Shown: positions 12,620 through 26,078 of the stretch, piece by piece
Layout of the letters: each line of letters starts with the position of its first letter
How positions within the stretch are numbered: position 1 is the stretch's first letter
Source: Epiperipatus broadwayi
Lineage: Eukaryota > Onychophora > Udeonychophora > Euonychophora > Peripatidae
Assembly: GCA_028023455.1 (NCBI GenBank)
Contig: JAQFVV010000964.1
Span: forward strand, 62,001 to 126,000
Direction of reading: 5' to 3'
Length of the DNA stretch: 64,000 nucleotides
The notes under the pieces: generated by a model
Told to the model about the DNA's origin: nothing
Seen by the model: the letters and a program-made list of their open reading frames with translations, nothing else
Database searches by the model: none
Translations under genes and position numbers: made by a program

Positions 12620-14191
12620 TACAATTATAACAAAATCTAATAACCATTACTAAAATAAAGGTGCATAAAGGATTCATAGTGACTTAAAATTATGTCTGAA
12701 TGATATCTCTAGAATTGTCATTATGATGTATTATAGCAATTTTCAGTACATTTCAACACTTATTAACATATGGGGTTGTGATCAAACAGAAAACAGTGGC
12801 AAAGTTAAAGAAGTTAATAAATATACTTGAGTTTATTTACAGGTTAGAATCTCTACAGATTTTTTAATGTAATGCTTGTGAATAGTTAGATGGTTAAAGA
12901 ATCTATAAATGAATTTGTAAATAAAAATTTTTTAATATATATCACCCAACAGAGACACTTAAATATTTACCAACTTCACAATATCAATTAATAAACTATT
13001 ATTTGCTTTGATTAATCATTAAGATTTGATTTAACGCAAGAAATTGTTTGACCAAGAAGGTTACAAATTTATTGTCATCCTTAATTACTTACATAGATTT
13101 TCATACTTGCAACGACTGTTCATGTGATATATTTATTCATGATGAATTACAGATTTTTTCTAATATGTTTATAAATCAATTTTGAAAATTTTCTTTAAAA
13201 AATCTTATATCTTCTAAGTTTTCTTGAAGCTGGATATCCAACCTATTTTTTCCATATCATAAGTGGCTTCATTACACATTTAATATTCAATTCTTATTGC
13301 AATCATCTACAATAACTTTGTGTACATTTACCGACTATGCCTATAGAATATGTCCAGATATTATTGAGAACTTTTATATTTTTTTTTTTTTTTACAAGAC
13401 ATATAATAAAAATGACATTCTATTTTTGGTCTTAACTTGAGACTTAATTTTGATTTTCTGAGATTCAGGTCAACTTTACAAAAATTTTCATAGATCTGAT
13501 AGAAATGACATTTAGCTTAATTACAAATTATCAATCAGTATTAAATATAAAGTAGCATTTATCTTTATAGTTCCTTGGATCTAATGTATTTTGTACTTAT
13601 CAGACTAAAAATTCTATCAATTTTTATATATATGCATAGATTATTTACTTTAGGCCCTAAAAGTGCATATAAGAATAATTCCTTTTATCTTGTTTTTGCT
13701 GCAGAAAGGAGTTTGCTATTAATTGAAAGGAATCCTTTGATTCCTCTTGGAGGCCCTAAATGAACAGAGCAGGGCAAATTCTTAATGTCCACTCAATACG
13801 TTTTTGTCATTGCAGCTGTTATTACTATATGATTATTCATATAGTATATAAACATGGATGGGCTGCTCACCAACACACATTAGCCCGCATGACGAGGTTA
13901 TTGGATTTTTACCTCTGAGTTTAAGATCAAGAAACACCATTGACTTTTTTCTCAGTTGCCTGATAAGACAGAATGAATGCTTGTGTAAATTATATATATA
14001 TATAGATAAAAATAAATCATGTCCCTTATTTCCAGCAGACTATAAAGTCACCAACCAAAGCAGCAGTTATTGGCTGGGGGCTGAGGGTGCTAAGAATCTC
14101 CTGATTGTAAACCCAGGCTACCATTTGATGATGAGTTTTTTTATTTAGGTGTTACTTACAACTGCAGATCATTTTCAAGTGAAAAAAAAAT

Positions 14192-16834
14192 TGCAGAAGT
14201 TAGGAAAAAAACTATCTTATATTAAATAGGACATTATTGGACTTCGTGAAGTTAGAAGAAAAGGTGAAGAGACAATTGTTTTAAAAAATGAACATGTACT
14301 CTACTATAAAGGCACAAATATTGGAAATACAAGTGGAGTAGGATTCATTATAAATAAAAAGTGGAAGAACAACATTGTGGAGATCGATGGAGTATCAGAC
14401 AGAGTGGCAAGATTAGTTATACAACTTAATAGCAGATACCAAATGCAGATAATTCAGGGTTATGCCTCAACAAGTTCTCAAAAGTGATGAAGTAGTAGAA
14501 GATTTTTATATAAATGCACAAAAGGTTTTTGATAAGAGTAAACATTTTAAAATTTTTATGGGAAACTTTAATGCTAGAATTGGTAAACAAATGAAAGATG
14601 AAAGTGCTGTACGTAATTTTGGTAATAGAAAATGAAAGAGGACATAGATTTGTGAAGTTTGCAGGAAAAGGAAAACTTTATATTATGAATTATTATTTTG
14701 AGAAAAATGTTAAAAGGAAATGGACATGGAAGCAACCAAATGAAGGTACAGCAAAATTGGATTATATTTTGACTAACAGAAAATACATATTTCAAGATTG
14801 TAATGTTCTAATAAATTTAGCAGAGGAAGTGATCATCGTTTAGTAAGATGTGAAATACATGTTAATGCAAAACTAGAGAGAAAAATTATTAAGAAAAACA
14901 ATATTTACAGTTGACATTCCTAATTTTTAGAAACATTCTAATGAATTTAAATTAGAACTTACAAATAGGTTTCAAGTATTAGTAGATTTTGAACATGATT
15001 CAGATTTGAAGAAAATTAATATGAAAACAACTGGTACACTTTTAAAAACTGCAACAAAAATAGCTGGTTAAAAAAAGCAGCACTTGACCAATAACATTTT
15101 TACTGAGACTAGAAAATGATGTTTTAAAAAGGATTGAATATGTCGAATTTTGCAAAATGATGTGGAAAAGAGTTGAAAATGATATAAGAAAGTATAACTG
15201 TGAACTAGCCAGGAAAGCAGTAGAAGAGAATGAAAGTCTGAAGAGGGTAAAACAACATTTTGGTATTGGTAGGAAATTTATATCTGCAATAAGAAAAAAG
15301 GCTGGAATTATTACTAAAAAGAAAGATGACATCATGAAATGGATAAAAAAATTTTATCAACAATTATATAGTAATAAAGAACAAATACCTCCTATATCTA
15401 TTATATATTCTTAATTGCCCAGAATTTTAAATGAAGAAGTGAGATATACAGTTAAATATATGAAGAAAGAAAAGGCTCTATGTAATCGTAAAATTATAAT
15501 TGATATATTAAAAGAAGCAGGTGAAAAAAAAAATTTTAACAATGTTATATACCAAATGTCAAAATAATAAAGATGTACCAGATGATTGGAAGACTGCAGT
15601 ATTAATATTAATATTTTAAAAAGGTGATTAAGAAGATATTAGAAATTACGGACCTATCAGCCTTTTATCAGTTACATACAAACTTTTTACCAAGATAATT
15701 ACAACTCGTCTACAGAGAACATTGTATTTCCACCAACCAAGAGAACAAGCTGGATTTAAAAGTGGTTTTAGTACAGGATATCATATCCAGGAATTGAGAG
15801 AAGTTATAGAAAGGACAAATGAATATGAGTTTCCATTATGGTTTGGATTTCTAGATTATGAAAAGGCATTTGAATCTAAACTTTTCTTCAGTGATTACAG
15901 CATTGGATCATCAATGTATAGATCCAAGATATTGTCATATTTTAAAGAATATTTATAAAAATGCAACAGCAACAATTAGATTAGATAATCATACTGGAAA
16001 AGTCAACATTTAGAAGGGTGTAAGACAGGGTGACTCCATAGCTTCCATTTTGCAGATTAAAATGGGAAGCTAAAGGAGTGAAAGTAAATGATTATTTAAG
16101 TCATTTAGGTTTTTCAGATGATGCAGTTGTTTTTGCTAATAATGCTTTAGATCTACAGGAAATGTTGCAGTAGTTATCAGATGAAAATAGGACTAAAGAT
16201 TAATGTTAAAATGACTAAAGTAATGTTTAATGGATTTTCTCAAATATAAAAATAAAGATTGTTTATGATGAGTTAGAAGAAGTTAACAGTTACAAACGCC
16301 TTGGTCAGATTATTAATACAGATGGAAACATAATGGATGAAATTAATCATATAATTAAACTTGGTTGGAGTGCTTTTGGTAGAAATAACTTGATACTAAA
16401 AGGAAATATGCCTATGTGTTTGTAAAGGAAGATTTTTAATAAATGTGTTTTACCTGTTCTTGGACACTTAATAGAAGAGCAATACAGACTTCCAACCACT
16501 CAAAGAAGTATGGATAGATGTATATTGGGAGTAACAAGAAGTGATCAAAAATGCAATATATCGGTAAGAGAACAATAAGGTGTAACTGATTTCATTGAAA
16601 AGATCAAAGTGGAGTTGGGATGGACATATTGCTAGAAGAGATAATAATAGATGGACAATTGAAATCTTAAACTGGATTCCAAGAGATTGTAGAAGACCTA
16701 GGAAGAGATCACATGTGAGATGGATAGATGAAATAAGAAAGTGTGCAGGGGTGATGTGGAGAAGAGAAGCTAAAGATCTGAGATGGATTAATCTTGGAGA
16801 TATGTTCATCCTGCAGTGGATTGATAATAGTTGA
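14192..16834 (+). pseudogene. RTE-like LINE ORF, decayed copy C (right arm)
   Basis: Plus-strand counterpart of the left-arm LINE. The endonuclease begins near 14192 (RRKGEETIVLKNEHVLYYKG, GVGFIINKKWKNN, SDRVARLVIQLNSRYQMQII) and continues to about 15060, including FVKFAGKGKLYIMNYYFEKN and WTWKQPNEGTAKLDYIL (14598-14843). The linker region is 15120-15480, then the RT: RNYGPISLLSVTYKLFTKI near 15640, REQAGFKSGFSTGYHIQELR (15722-15958), and a catalytic box reading GFSDDAVVFANNALDLQEML near 16110-16170, where FSDD replaces the usual FADD. The C-terminal part is HIARRDNNRWTIEILNWIPR (16595-16834). Numerous frameshifts and stops make it inactive. Confidence 0.78.
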
Positions 16835-17633
16835 TGATGATCTTGTTTTACTTTAATATGCAAATTTAATTCAACTTTTTCTACCATTATTAAAAATAAA
16901 TATCTTGTGTTGTTTTCTTCAAAACAGAATATTTTTGCTATATTGTCATTAGCTTTTGCATTTTGTTCTAAATCTTTTTTTTTCCTGAGTCTGTATATCT
17001 TACTCTTCCATACTTATTAAACCTATTATTTTGAAATTTCCTTGTGAGTATATGACATTTTTAGTTATTAAAATGATTCTAAACTTTTAAATGCAACTTC
17101 AATTAATATTTATGCCTTGAATATTTTTTTAGCAAAGATAGTAATTTGAATGGTTTATAAATTCGAATTATTATTTCCACGTAACAAAACGAAAATTTAT
17201 CTTTTTAAAATAACACATTTGTGAAATAGTAATTGTAAGATTTATAAACCGAAATGTAATTTTACAAACAATCACTTTTAAAGTTCCGAAAGAAATACTG
17301 CCAGACCAATTTTTATCAGTTTTGAAAGATTGCAGTAAAAAAAAAGTCGTAAAAATTACTTCTTAAAAAAAATAAATAAACATTTTTATAGAAAAAAAAA
17401 GATCGTTTTTTTAAAATAAAGTAATTTCAAAATACATAGATTTATCAAAGAGTGTAATTCAAAGTAACCGTATTAAGTCTGACCGTATATTTAAATAATT
17501 GTGGTTTATATATTAATCACACCTTCACATTATACGCTATGTCTTCTTTAAGAATGTGCATATAAAACCCAACTAGAAAGTGAGTGTAAATATTGCTTCT
17601 AAACGGTGTCATTTTCCGTGCATAGCGTGGAGA

Positions 17634-17799
17634 AACAGCGCCACCTAGTGGGCTAGATTGCTGGATAGTTGCTGTTTAGCAGACAATGTAAGCTGGATCG
17701 GTCTACTTATGGTTAACAGCGCCACCAAGCGGGCAATAGTGCTGGCAGCTACTTGGCATAAGGTTCCTGTGCATGCACATGGTGAACAGCGCCATCTAG
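17634..17799 (-). promoter_or_regulatory. Three CTCF-like motifs, right arm
   Basis: Mirror of the left-arm triplet: AACAGCGCCACCTAG at 17634, AACAGCGCCACCAAG at 17715 and AACAGCGCCATCTAG at 17785, spaced 81 and 70 bp. On the minus strand these read CTAGGTGGCGCTGTT, CTTGGTGGCGCTGTT and CTAGATGGCGCTGTT, closer to a CTCF core than the left-arm copies. Function is inferred from resemblance only. Confidence 0.5.
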
Positions 17800-18862
17800 C
17801 GGCTGGAACTTGCATCATCTGCTTTTGGCCCCCTACTCTGAATATTTCTGCTACTTTTGCAGAAATGACATCTCTAGCAGTGGCAGGACACTATTTCCAC
17901 CAGTACCAAATATTTAATTAATTTATCTTTAATCATTAAGGATGAGAAACTTTTTAATTGGCAGGCCAGCTTCAACTTTTCCCTTTAAAACAAGGACCAT
18001 AATTTTTTGTGACTTAAAAATAAAGTAATATACACCTGGTCTCATTTTTTGTGGTAAATAGATTTCTCAGAAAATGTGCACAAAAGAAATCGCACAAAAA
18101 TAGACTTAACTTACCTTGAAAAATGGGGGATATGTACTGCAATTTTCCAAAAGTCACATAAAAGCAAAGCAACAATGTATAATTACTTTAAAATTCACAT
18201 AAAAAAAAATAAAATAAAATATGACTAATAAAAAATTTCAAATTTGAAAAAAATTGATACAAGACAAACTTTTTTCCTTTTTTTATTAACTACAGTATTC
18301 AATTTTATTCAAAACAATATATTTTTATGCATAATTTACATTTTTTCATACATGTACGGTATTTTAATTATTATTGCTATTTGAGATGAGACATCAGATT
18401 TGTCATGATGTGATGTGATGCAAGGTACTGAAGCTTCTCTTTAAAAGAAGTCAAGAGGAAATACAACTAAAATGTTTTCCAATTGCTGTTGATCCTTCCC
18501 ATTTTGCTAAGCGATCTAAAATTGAAATTTTTGTTTCCAATAAAATTCATTTTCTTGGGTATTTTTTACCTCTCTGTTAGAGTAAACTAAAAGTTTAAAA
18601 TAAAAATATGAACTTAGACTTATGATAATAAAAAAACACCAACTCAACACTTTTAGGCAAAATTTAATTAAAACTAACAATTAAAGATTAAATTCTTATT
18701 TATGTCTTTAATTTTTTAATTTTCAATTCCGTTTACAAATCAAATTTCATCATTTCACATCACCTCGTTACATAATTTTTAAATTGTTAATTACAATTAA
18801 AAGTCAGATTTTAATTGTCAAATTTAATTGTACCCACACTGTTACTCACCTTTTAAAAATAA

Positions 18863-19165
18863 ATTTGTGGACACAAAATGATTAATTGATTACACACTCG
18901 TTTTATAAAAAGCAAAAATTGAACGCAATTTAAAATGCCAAAACAACATAAATCATATAGGCATATATAATGTTTGAACAGATTTACATTATAATCTTGT
19001 AAAATTTATTACTTGTGGACACTAAATGATTAATTAACTATGTACTCTTTTTATAAAAAGCAAAAATAGAATGTGATTTAAAATGCAAAAACAACAACAA
19101 ACATAGTATTTTTCATCTATAACGTTTGAAGAGATTTACTTATAGTCTTGTAAAATTTAATGTGT
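18863..19165. repeat. Two-unit tandem repeat, about 150 bp per unit
   Basis: Units starting TTGTGGACACAAAATGATTA (about 18866) and TTGTGGACACTAAATGATTA (about 19013), each ending in CTTGTAAAATTTA, are clearly diverged copies in direct order. Confidence 0.8.
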
Positions 19166-19263
19166 GTATATAAAATGGGGAAATTCTGATTTTAAGTGAA
19201 TTATGAACTACTTTATTACATAAAATCCATTACAGTACTATTATAAAGTGCTGAAAATATTAA

Positions 19264-19390
19264 AATTATTAGATGGAAGTCGAACTCCAGTAATGCGCTA
19301 TTACTTTAAATATGACGTGAGTGTGCAAAATTTATAATATTTAAAGTAATAGCACATTATTGGAGCTCAACTTCTGATCTAATAATTTTT
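19264..19390. repeat. Hairpin inside the TIR element
   Basis: AAATTATTAGATGGAAGT and its mirror near 19370-19390, and GCGCTATTACTTTAAATAT with its mirror ATATTTAAAGTAATAGC, form two arms of about 50 bp around a 30 bp loop. Confidence 0.75.
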
Positions 19391-19505
19391 ATCACCTAAA
19401 AGAAAACCACATACAAATATATTAAGAAGAAATATGAATTGCATAACTTCAAAATCGCATTAAATAAATCCGCATAAAATGAGACCCGGGTGTATTACTA
19501 TTAAT

Positions 19506-20445
19506 GACTGATCCATATTAAATGACAGTTTCCAATTTGCCTTAAAACTATCTTCATAACATATATTTTTCAAATTTCTTTTTGTGTTCTGGATAAGTTA
19601 ATTCCATAGCAGCTAGCATGCAGTCTTTTATAAACTTCATTTCAGAAAATGATTTTGAATTTTCAGGGTTTTTTTTGAAATAACATGCTCTCACAGAAAG
19701 CTTTGATCCAATACCTTTCAAATGTGCAGATTTTTGTGTCAATATTACACAGAGTCACACTAATAAAAAAAAGCAAATACCAAATAATAAAATAATGTAA
19801 ATTTCTAATTATACATTTGTCTGTGAAAGTCATTCTAAAACTTAAAATAATTTTAGCATTAAAGATTAAATACATAATCAGACAGACTACACAATATAAA
19901 TATTCTGGGATATTGTACCACTGATAGAATTAATTTGAACTATTATAAAGGTTTAAATGTGAAAAAGATCTAGTTCAGATAATAAATATTTTATTTAAGT
20001 CTTTATTCAATATGTGCACTTACATTTGTTCTGCACAACACATGTGTTAAATAAAAAATTTATATTGATTCAATTATATGTACATTTGTGAAAATATTGA
20101 AACCATATTGACAGTTTTGAGAACCATATTTGATCTACAGATTAGATATTACTCACTTTTGTTATAACAGAATGATCCCAGAGTTAATTAGCAATATATG
20201 CATATGCCATATACATATAATCCAAATCTACACTGGCATAAATAAGAATTGGCCAATGAAGCTCATTAAGCAGATAATGATGGCATTATGCTTTATATTG
20301 GGCAGTCAACTATTTAAACTGTCTATATTAGAATAACATAAAGAGACTATTAAGTATATGTGTACACATGTATAAAAATTATTAAATTATTATTTTAAAT
20401 ATGTATATTAATAATCAAATTGTGTATATATATATATATATATAT
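19506..20445. other. AT-rich DNA, no gene seen
   Basis: Short open frames at 19554-19875 (minus) and 20130-20336 (plus) show no recognisable domain, and composition does not differ from the flanks. Confidence 0.6.
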
Positions 20446-20676
20446 ACGCAAATTTATAAATAAATATTTAAAAATACAGTATTTAAAAGCTTATAAAAAT
20501 ATATGTATAACAGTCACTGTAGGTTTGTCAACTATCACGTTTAAAGCTGACATTTACGTGAGAGTTGACAAAGGTACAAGTTAGTTGAAAGTGCTTCTAT
20601 GTGATGGTTATACATATATTTTTTATAAGGTTTTAATTAATGTATTTTTAAATATTTATTTATAAATTTGTGTATA
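20446..20676. mobile_element. Hairpin (foldback) MITE, about 230 bp
   Basis: Left arm about 20446-20518 (GCAAATTTATAAATAAATAT ... ATGTATAACAGTCAC) pairs with about 20600-20676 (GTGATGGTTATACATAT ... ATTTATAAATTTGTGTA). TA repeats lie on its left side and begin again at 20706. Confidence 0.8.
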
Positions 20677-20740
20677 TTATTTTGAAGAAATACAGACATC
20701 GATTTATATATATATATATATTATATATATATATATATAT

Positions 20741-23700
20741 TGTGCCCTTATCTATAGGTCATAATAAGGTAGAATGGTCAATTGCTAAAAAAAAAATTTA
20801 AATTTTAAAATACGTTTGTGTAATATATTGATAATTGTATGATCGATTAGATTTTATAGTACAATTTAAGGCTGAAAAATACCTGGTATGTAAAAGTGTA
20901 ATGGATTATTTTAAAAAAAACAGTTAAATAAAGCTTAATTATATCCTTGCTTATGGTTGTAAAAGCTGGCCATATAAAATAATACAGCTATAAATAGTTA
21001 AAAGTATATTAACAATTCAATTGTAATGTTTTAAAACTAATAAATTAAATAAACGCTATATGTAATATTATAATTATAATTAATATTCAAATTTAATCTA
21101 ATATATTTTAAGATAAACTTTGGGATGGTGAGAATTATATTTAGTTCTACATTTTTTAAATTATTTTCCAAATTTTTATAAAATATATCAGTTTTGGTAA
21201 TTTAGACCGAGACGTAAATTAAAAAAAAAAATCATCTGATAAAGTTAGTAATCATGTGACTGTATATTATATACCTTCACACACACGCTTGTTAGAATAT
21301 AATAATAAAGTTTGTGAATTATAAAACTAAATGTAATTGCTATCTATCGTTAAAGTAAAAGTTGAAATATTAAATGTTATTTTAATAATTGTTTTAAAGT
21401 TTAAATGATTTTGATAAAACTATAATTGAGTTTAAAAATACTATTCTAAGTAATATTTTAAAACATGACGTCATAAATTCTTTATTTTAAAAAGTTTAAT
21501 CTATTATAAAACTAAAAATGTGTAAATTTGTTCACGCTAAAAAAGTCATTAACCAATCAACGGAGGTATTTTAGCAGACGAAAAATAGGAATTAGACGGA
21601 GCGGGAGAAGGAATGTGTAAGTAAAGGAAGGAGGAACATATTTTTTTAGCTGTATAAGATCGTAAGCTAGAAAAGTGTTATAATTTAAAAATTTTTGTAT
21701 TTATTTTAAAAGTTTTGTTTTAAAATATAATATTTTGAACTGCCTTTAAATGGAAGGCTAATTTAAAAGATTTCTTACCAGGATTTTTATTCAAGTTTAG
21801 CCGAAACCTTGCAGTAAAATGGAAATACTACAGAAAAAAGTACCTAAAAGTATTGATAAAGTAAAAATAATTGTAAAGTGCCTTGAATACAGTTTATTTG
21901 TGATCAACCAGGAAATCATTAGAACTCAGATAAATATAATTTGGACATTATACAGAAAACTTAAAAGAAAAGTTATTTGCCATCAGGAAAAATTATGACG
22001 CACAATTTTAAAAGGCTACTCCGAAGTTTTTTTTTATTCTTCTCTATGGAAAAATTAAGATGCGTATATCATAAAGAAAAAATTATGTAAAAGTTATAAT
22101 GGAGAAAGAATGTTTGTCTTTTTAAAGGAAACATTACAAAGTATATAGTACCAGAATTTTAAAAGAAGGAAAAAAGTTACAGAATAATAATATGAAAGAG
22201 CTATTGTGTTTTTATGAAAAAGGAACAGAAAAACTTTCTCTAAGAAGAATTAAAAATATTATAAAGTGTTCATTAGAGAAATGCTTAATAAAGATAAAGA
22301 TTTGGAAAATATAAATCTAATTTACTTAATGAAATGAATCCATGGAAACAGAAAAGTTTTATTGAATATTTAAATCAAAGTACTGAGAAGATGCATCGTA
22401 AAAGTCGCACGGGAGAAAATATTAGCAAGAAATATTAGAAGAGAATATTTAGAAGTTTTCTTTACGGGATTAACTAATATCATAATTAATAATTGTATTA
22501 AATATTATAAAAACCAAGGATTATCATTCATGAATATTTATTGAACGAAGTAATATTTGTTTTACCTTAAAATTGAACAAGCAGGGAGAGGAACATTAAG
22601 TGAATGGAAAAGAAATGATAAACAATTTTTTTTTTGGCTTTAGTATGAACGGTTTTCAGGAAAATTTGATGAAGGAGTACAGTAAATATAGTTTGAATAT
22701 TTTTTACTAATTTATTTTAAAATATAAAATGTTATGTGAGATTAGGGAAAACATAAAACATAAATTTAGTAATATTAAAATTTAAATATAATAGCTTGAT
22801 AAAATTATAGAAATAGTGTTTAAAATAAAGTGTATGGATGTGAATCTTATATCTACAAGGATCAAATGGATGGTGAAGCCTACGGAACGCGATCGAGGAG
22901 ATAAAGGTCGTTTGGTAATTTTAATAGTTATTTATAATGCATAATGTATTTTTTTTAGATCATCTATTGACCTAAGAATGAAGTGTGAAAGTCTTAATTA
23001 TATGTACACATTTTATGCAACATTTTAACATATAATGAGATAGGAGTAATTCGGAATATGCATGCAACAATTTATTTAAAGTATATTAATAATATAATTT
23101 AACAGAACAATTGTGTGATTCTTTTGAACTTTCATGTGATAAAGTATTCAGATATTTAAATAGTTTGTATATGATTAAATATACGGAGGAAAGTAGTAAA
23201 AAGATTTTCTTATAGAACAGTGGAATAGTTTTAAAATATCAATGAATTTTATTATTGTTAGTAATGCAGATATGTATTTGTCGATGTACAGTATAGAAAA
23301 AATCTTGAGAAATAAGATCGGATAGTGACTTGGAAGTACTAGTGGAGAGGAAACCAAGATGATGTGTTTTTTTTTAAGAAATAGGAAAATATAAGGGATT
23401 TGGATCATATTTAGTTTTGTGTGATTTAGTATAGTTAACTAAGTCCTATGACTGAACACATATGGTTTGGACAGTGTTTTGCATATCTTTAAACTTTTGA
23501 TGTTAGAATAAAGCTGAAGAAATAGCTTTAGCATCGTTCCTATGATAGAGGTTGGTAGACAGGTAAAGGTCACTCCTCTATAGTGTCTTTTAATTCACTG
23601 TGCCATGATTGTCAAGGTATATGACGAGTAATATTCTAGTTGTATTTTGATCCTATGCATCTATCTTCGCTATCCTTATTTCATGAATCTGCATCGGTCA

Positions 23701-25391
23701 GAAAGATATTTTCAAAGAAATAATGAATAAAATAGAACTGAAGATATGTTATCGTTTATGTAAGAATAGTTTATTTGCTTGAATGTATAGAATTGTGTAA
23801 CTTTAAAATTGAAAGTCCAAAATATCATAAAGAGAGAAAGAATCATATAATACATTGTAAAATTAATTCAGAAATGAATATAAGATTTTGAAAAGAAATC
23901 TAAACCAAGTATTTTAAAAGTGATAATAAAATTTGAATGTTTTTTTTTAAATATTAATGTTGGAGGGAATGAGTATTGCATATTTATCAAGAGAAAATTC
24001 AATAAGGTATAATAAACATATACTTGTGCATGGTATATTAATAGTTATAATTATATCATCCGAAGTAAGGCTTGAATGAGAATATTAGGATTAATAAACA
24101 TCGGATAATGAATAATAAAAACCTAATACCGAATGTAGAATAGTGTTTTGACTTTGTAAGATTCCATACAACCAATATGAAACTAAATTTTGTTATTTTG
24201 TAGAATTTTATTACGAATGTAAATTTTTGTAAAAAAATGTAATTTTAATAATATTAGGGATGAAAAGTGTTTGTGATAATCATATAAGAAATGCATTTTG
24301 TAATAAGCTAACCATAATAATAAATCAAGTAATAATACTGTATTTTCTTAAGTGTTAAAAAAAAAAAAAGATTTAACTAGGAAAAGTAAATAATATTTTG
24401 ATTTCATTTTATAAACTAATAAACTAAGTTGAGATATGAAAGTAAGGGATATCCAATGTATATAGTGTAAAAATATTGTTAATTTATTTATGTTGTTAAT
24501 AAACTTTGTTTTAAATTTGTTTTAAAGTTTTGTGTCCGAGTTGTTATTTCTCCACATGGATGCATGAAATCACGATACATTTATAATTGAAACAGACATA
24601 TAAATTTTGCACAAAAGGTAAACATAAAAGTGTTATAAGAATTTTGAGAATTTATTGGTATGTTAAAATTAAAAGATCATAATTTTATATTATTTATTGG
24701 TCATAAGTCGGTTGCCACAATATTACATTAAATTATATGCTAATGTTGCCACACGTATTCTGTTGTCAGATTATTAAAATACTACCACGTACGTATTTAT
24801 TTATTTCATTTTAGGAAGAAATAAGATTATATTATATTATTATTGTTATTATTATTTTTTATTATTATTAGTTGCTGTGTAGTAGATTATGACATAAAAT
24901 TCCCTTTTCATATTTTACTACCGTAATTTTAAATCAGTTAGAATACAATTTATGAACCTGAGATTTTATTTTATTTTACTTCATTTTATTTAATTGAGCT
25001 AGATTCTTGTTATAAAGAAGATTAAGATATGATTATTATTTTAATCGTAGTGAATAGAGCTCAGAAAGTCGTAAGAATACTATGAGTTAGTTATTTGGTA
25101 TAGTAAAAAGGGGGGATAGTGTTCTTATGCCATTGAGGTAGTATCGTGTGGATAATGGCTCAATGTAGTCTATCTCGTTCCCTGTATTGTCACTCCATGT
25201 CTCATGAAAATAGTAAATATTTGTTTAATTCATTTTAAAATTGAACCGTATTTGTATTTTAAAATTAGAGCTAGTAATCATTTTAATTAATGCTGAATAT
25301 TTCATTTATTTATTTGTTAACTGAGCTAGAACCCGTAATATTCGTAATAAACAGTATATTTTGGGGTGAGAATGCATGGGGGGAGGTTAGA
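20741..25391 (+). repeat. 5' LTR of element 1 (4.65 kb)
   Basis: Starts TGTGCCCTTATC after a TA run and ends GGTTAGA. The start and end are set by where it stops matching the copy at 28568-33216. The 3' terminus GA is not the usual CA. It carries AATAAA signals (for example near 23512 and 24499) that could serve 3' processing. Small frames inside, also present in the 3' copy, look non-coding. A length of 4.65 kb is far above the few hundred bases common for Gypsy LTRs. Confidence 0.88.
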
Positions 25392-26078
25392 TTGTGATCG
25401 CCCAACGTGTTGCACGATGTGTAGTTGGAACTACAATCGATAGGTTGGATTCAACTAACAGAAGGTTAAATTTTGCTCTTCCAATGAGACTGCACGATGT
25501 GTAGTGGAGTTACATATAGTTTAGTATTTGAATTTGTTCATGTAAATCGGGAGATTGTCAATAGACATATTTTACAGAAGTAGATAATTTCATATTTGAT
25601 TATAGAAATAATTATTAGGATTTAGTTATTAAAGTAAACTAAGTATTTGTTATTAAAATAATTTCAATTTTATGTGGTAGATAATCTGATTGTTTAAAAA
25701 ATCGTACTATACTATTGTGGGTCAATTGACAAACAAAATTTAAAATATGCATATGTGGCTAACGATTATTGGTATTTAATATGACCATGTCAATTATTGA
25801 AGTATTATTGAAAAATATATTTGAAAGTGTTTTAATTTGTGCAAAATATTTGTGAATCATGCATGTGGGAAATGATGTTGTGACACATATAATTTTAATT
25901 GTTATTGTTATTATAATTAGTTAGATAGTATAAGGTGTATAGAAGGTATTGTCTATAGTTATTGTGGGTGATGGTTGGATGAGATAAAAGAACTGGTAAG
26001 AAACTATTTTATGAGAAGTTAATAGTAACATATTATTGGGATATTAAATTTTGAGGAAAAAGTATTATAAAGAAAAAA
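25392..26078 (+). other. Untranslated leader of element 1
   Basis: About 690 bp between LTR and gag. It contains a duplicated motif, TGCACGATGTGTAG, at about 25411 and 25491, each followed by a near copy of GTTGGAACTACA. The rest is AT-rich without an open frame. Confidence 0.6.
25395..25409 (+). promoter_or_regulatory. Candidate primer-binding site, element 1
   Basis: TGATCGCCCAACGTG lies three bases after the LTR end, the usual place for a tRNA primer-binding site, and resembles the common TGGCGCCCAAC type. The tRNA cannot be named from the sequence. Confidence 0.45.

Larger units (their letters stand above)
12620..17906. repeat. Right arm of giant palindrome
   Basis: About 5.3 kb, reverse complement of the left arm. 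From inside outwards: non-coding DNA to about 14190, one LINE copy on the plus strand (14192-16834), an AT-rich stretch and the more GC-rich outer end (17560-17906) with three CTCF-like motifs. Frames at 13575-14148 are non-coding shadows, as is the 87-residue frame at 17658-17921, which has a similar mirror frame at 3258-3524. Confidence 0.75.
18020..19503. mobile_element. Non-autonomous TIR element, about 1.5 kb
   Basis: The left end near 18020-18052 (AGTAATATACACCTGGTCTC then a T run) is matched in reverse complement by the right end near 19475-19503 (AATGAGACCCGGGTGTATTA). Homology seems limited to some 30 bp with a few mismatches. Inside there is no transposase; there is a two-unit tandem repeat (18863-19165) and a hairpin (19264-19390). 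The target-site duplication cannot be settled because the flanks are TA-rich. Confidence 0.55.

Noticed and set aside
23175-23408. 77-residue minus frame repeated identically at 30999-31232
   Set aside because: Both copies lie in the two LTRs of element 1, so identity follows from LTR duplication. The old solo LTR does not preserve the frame visibly.
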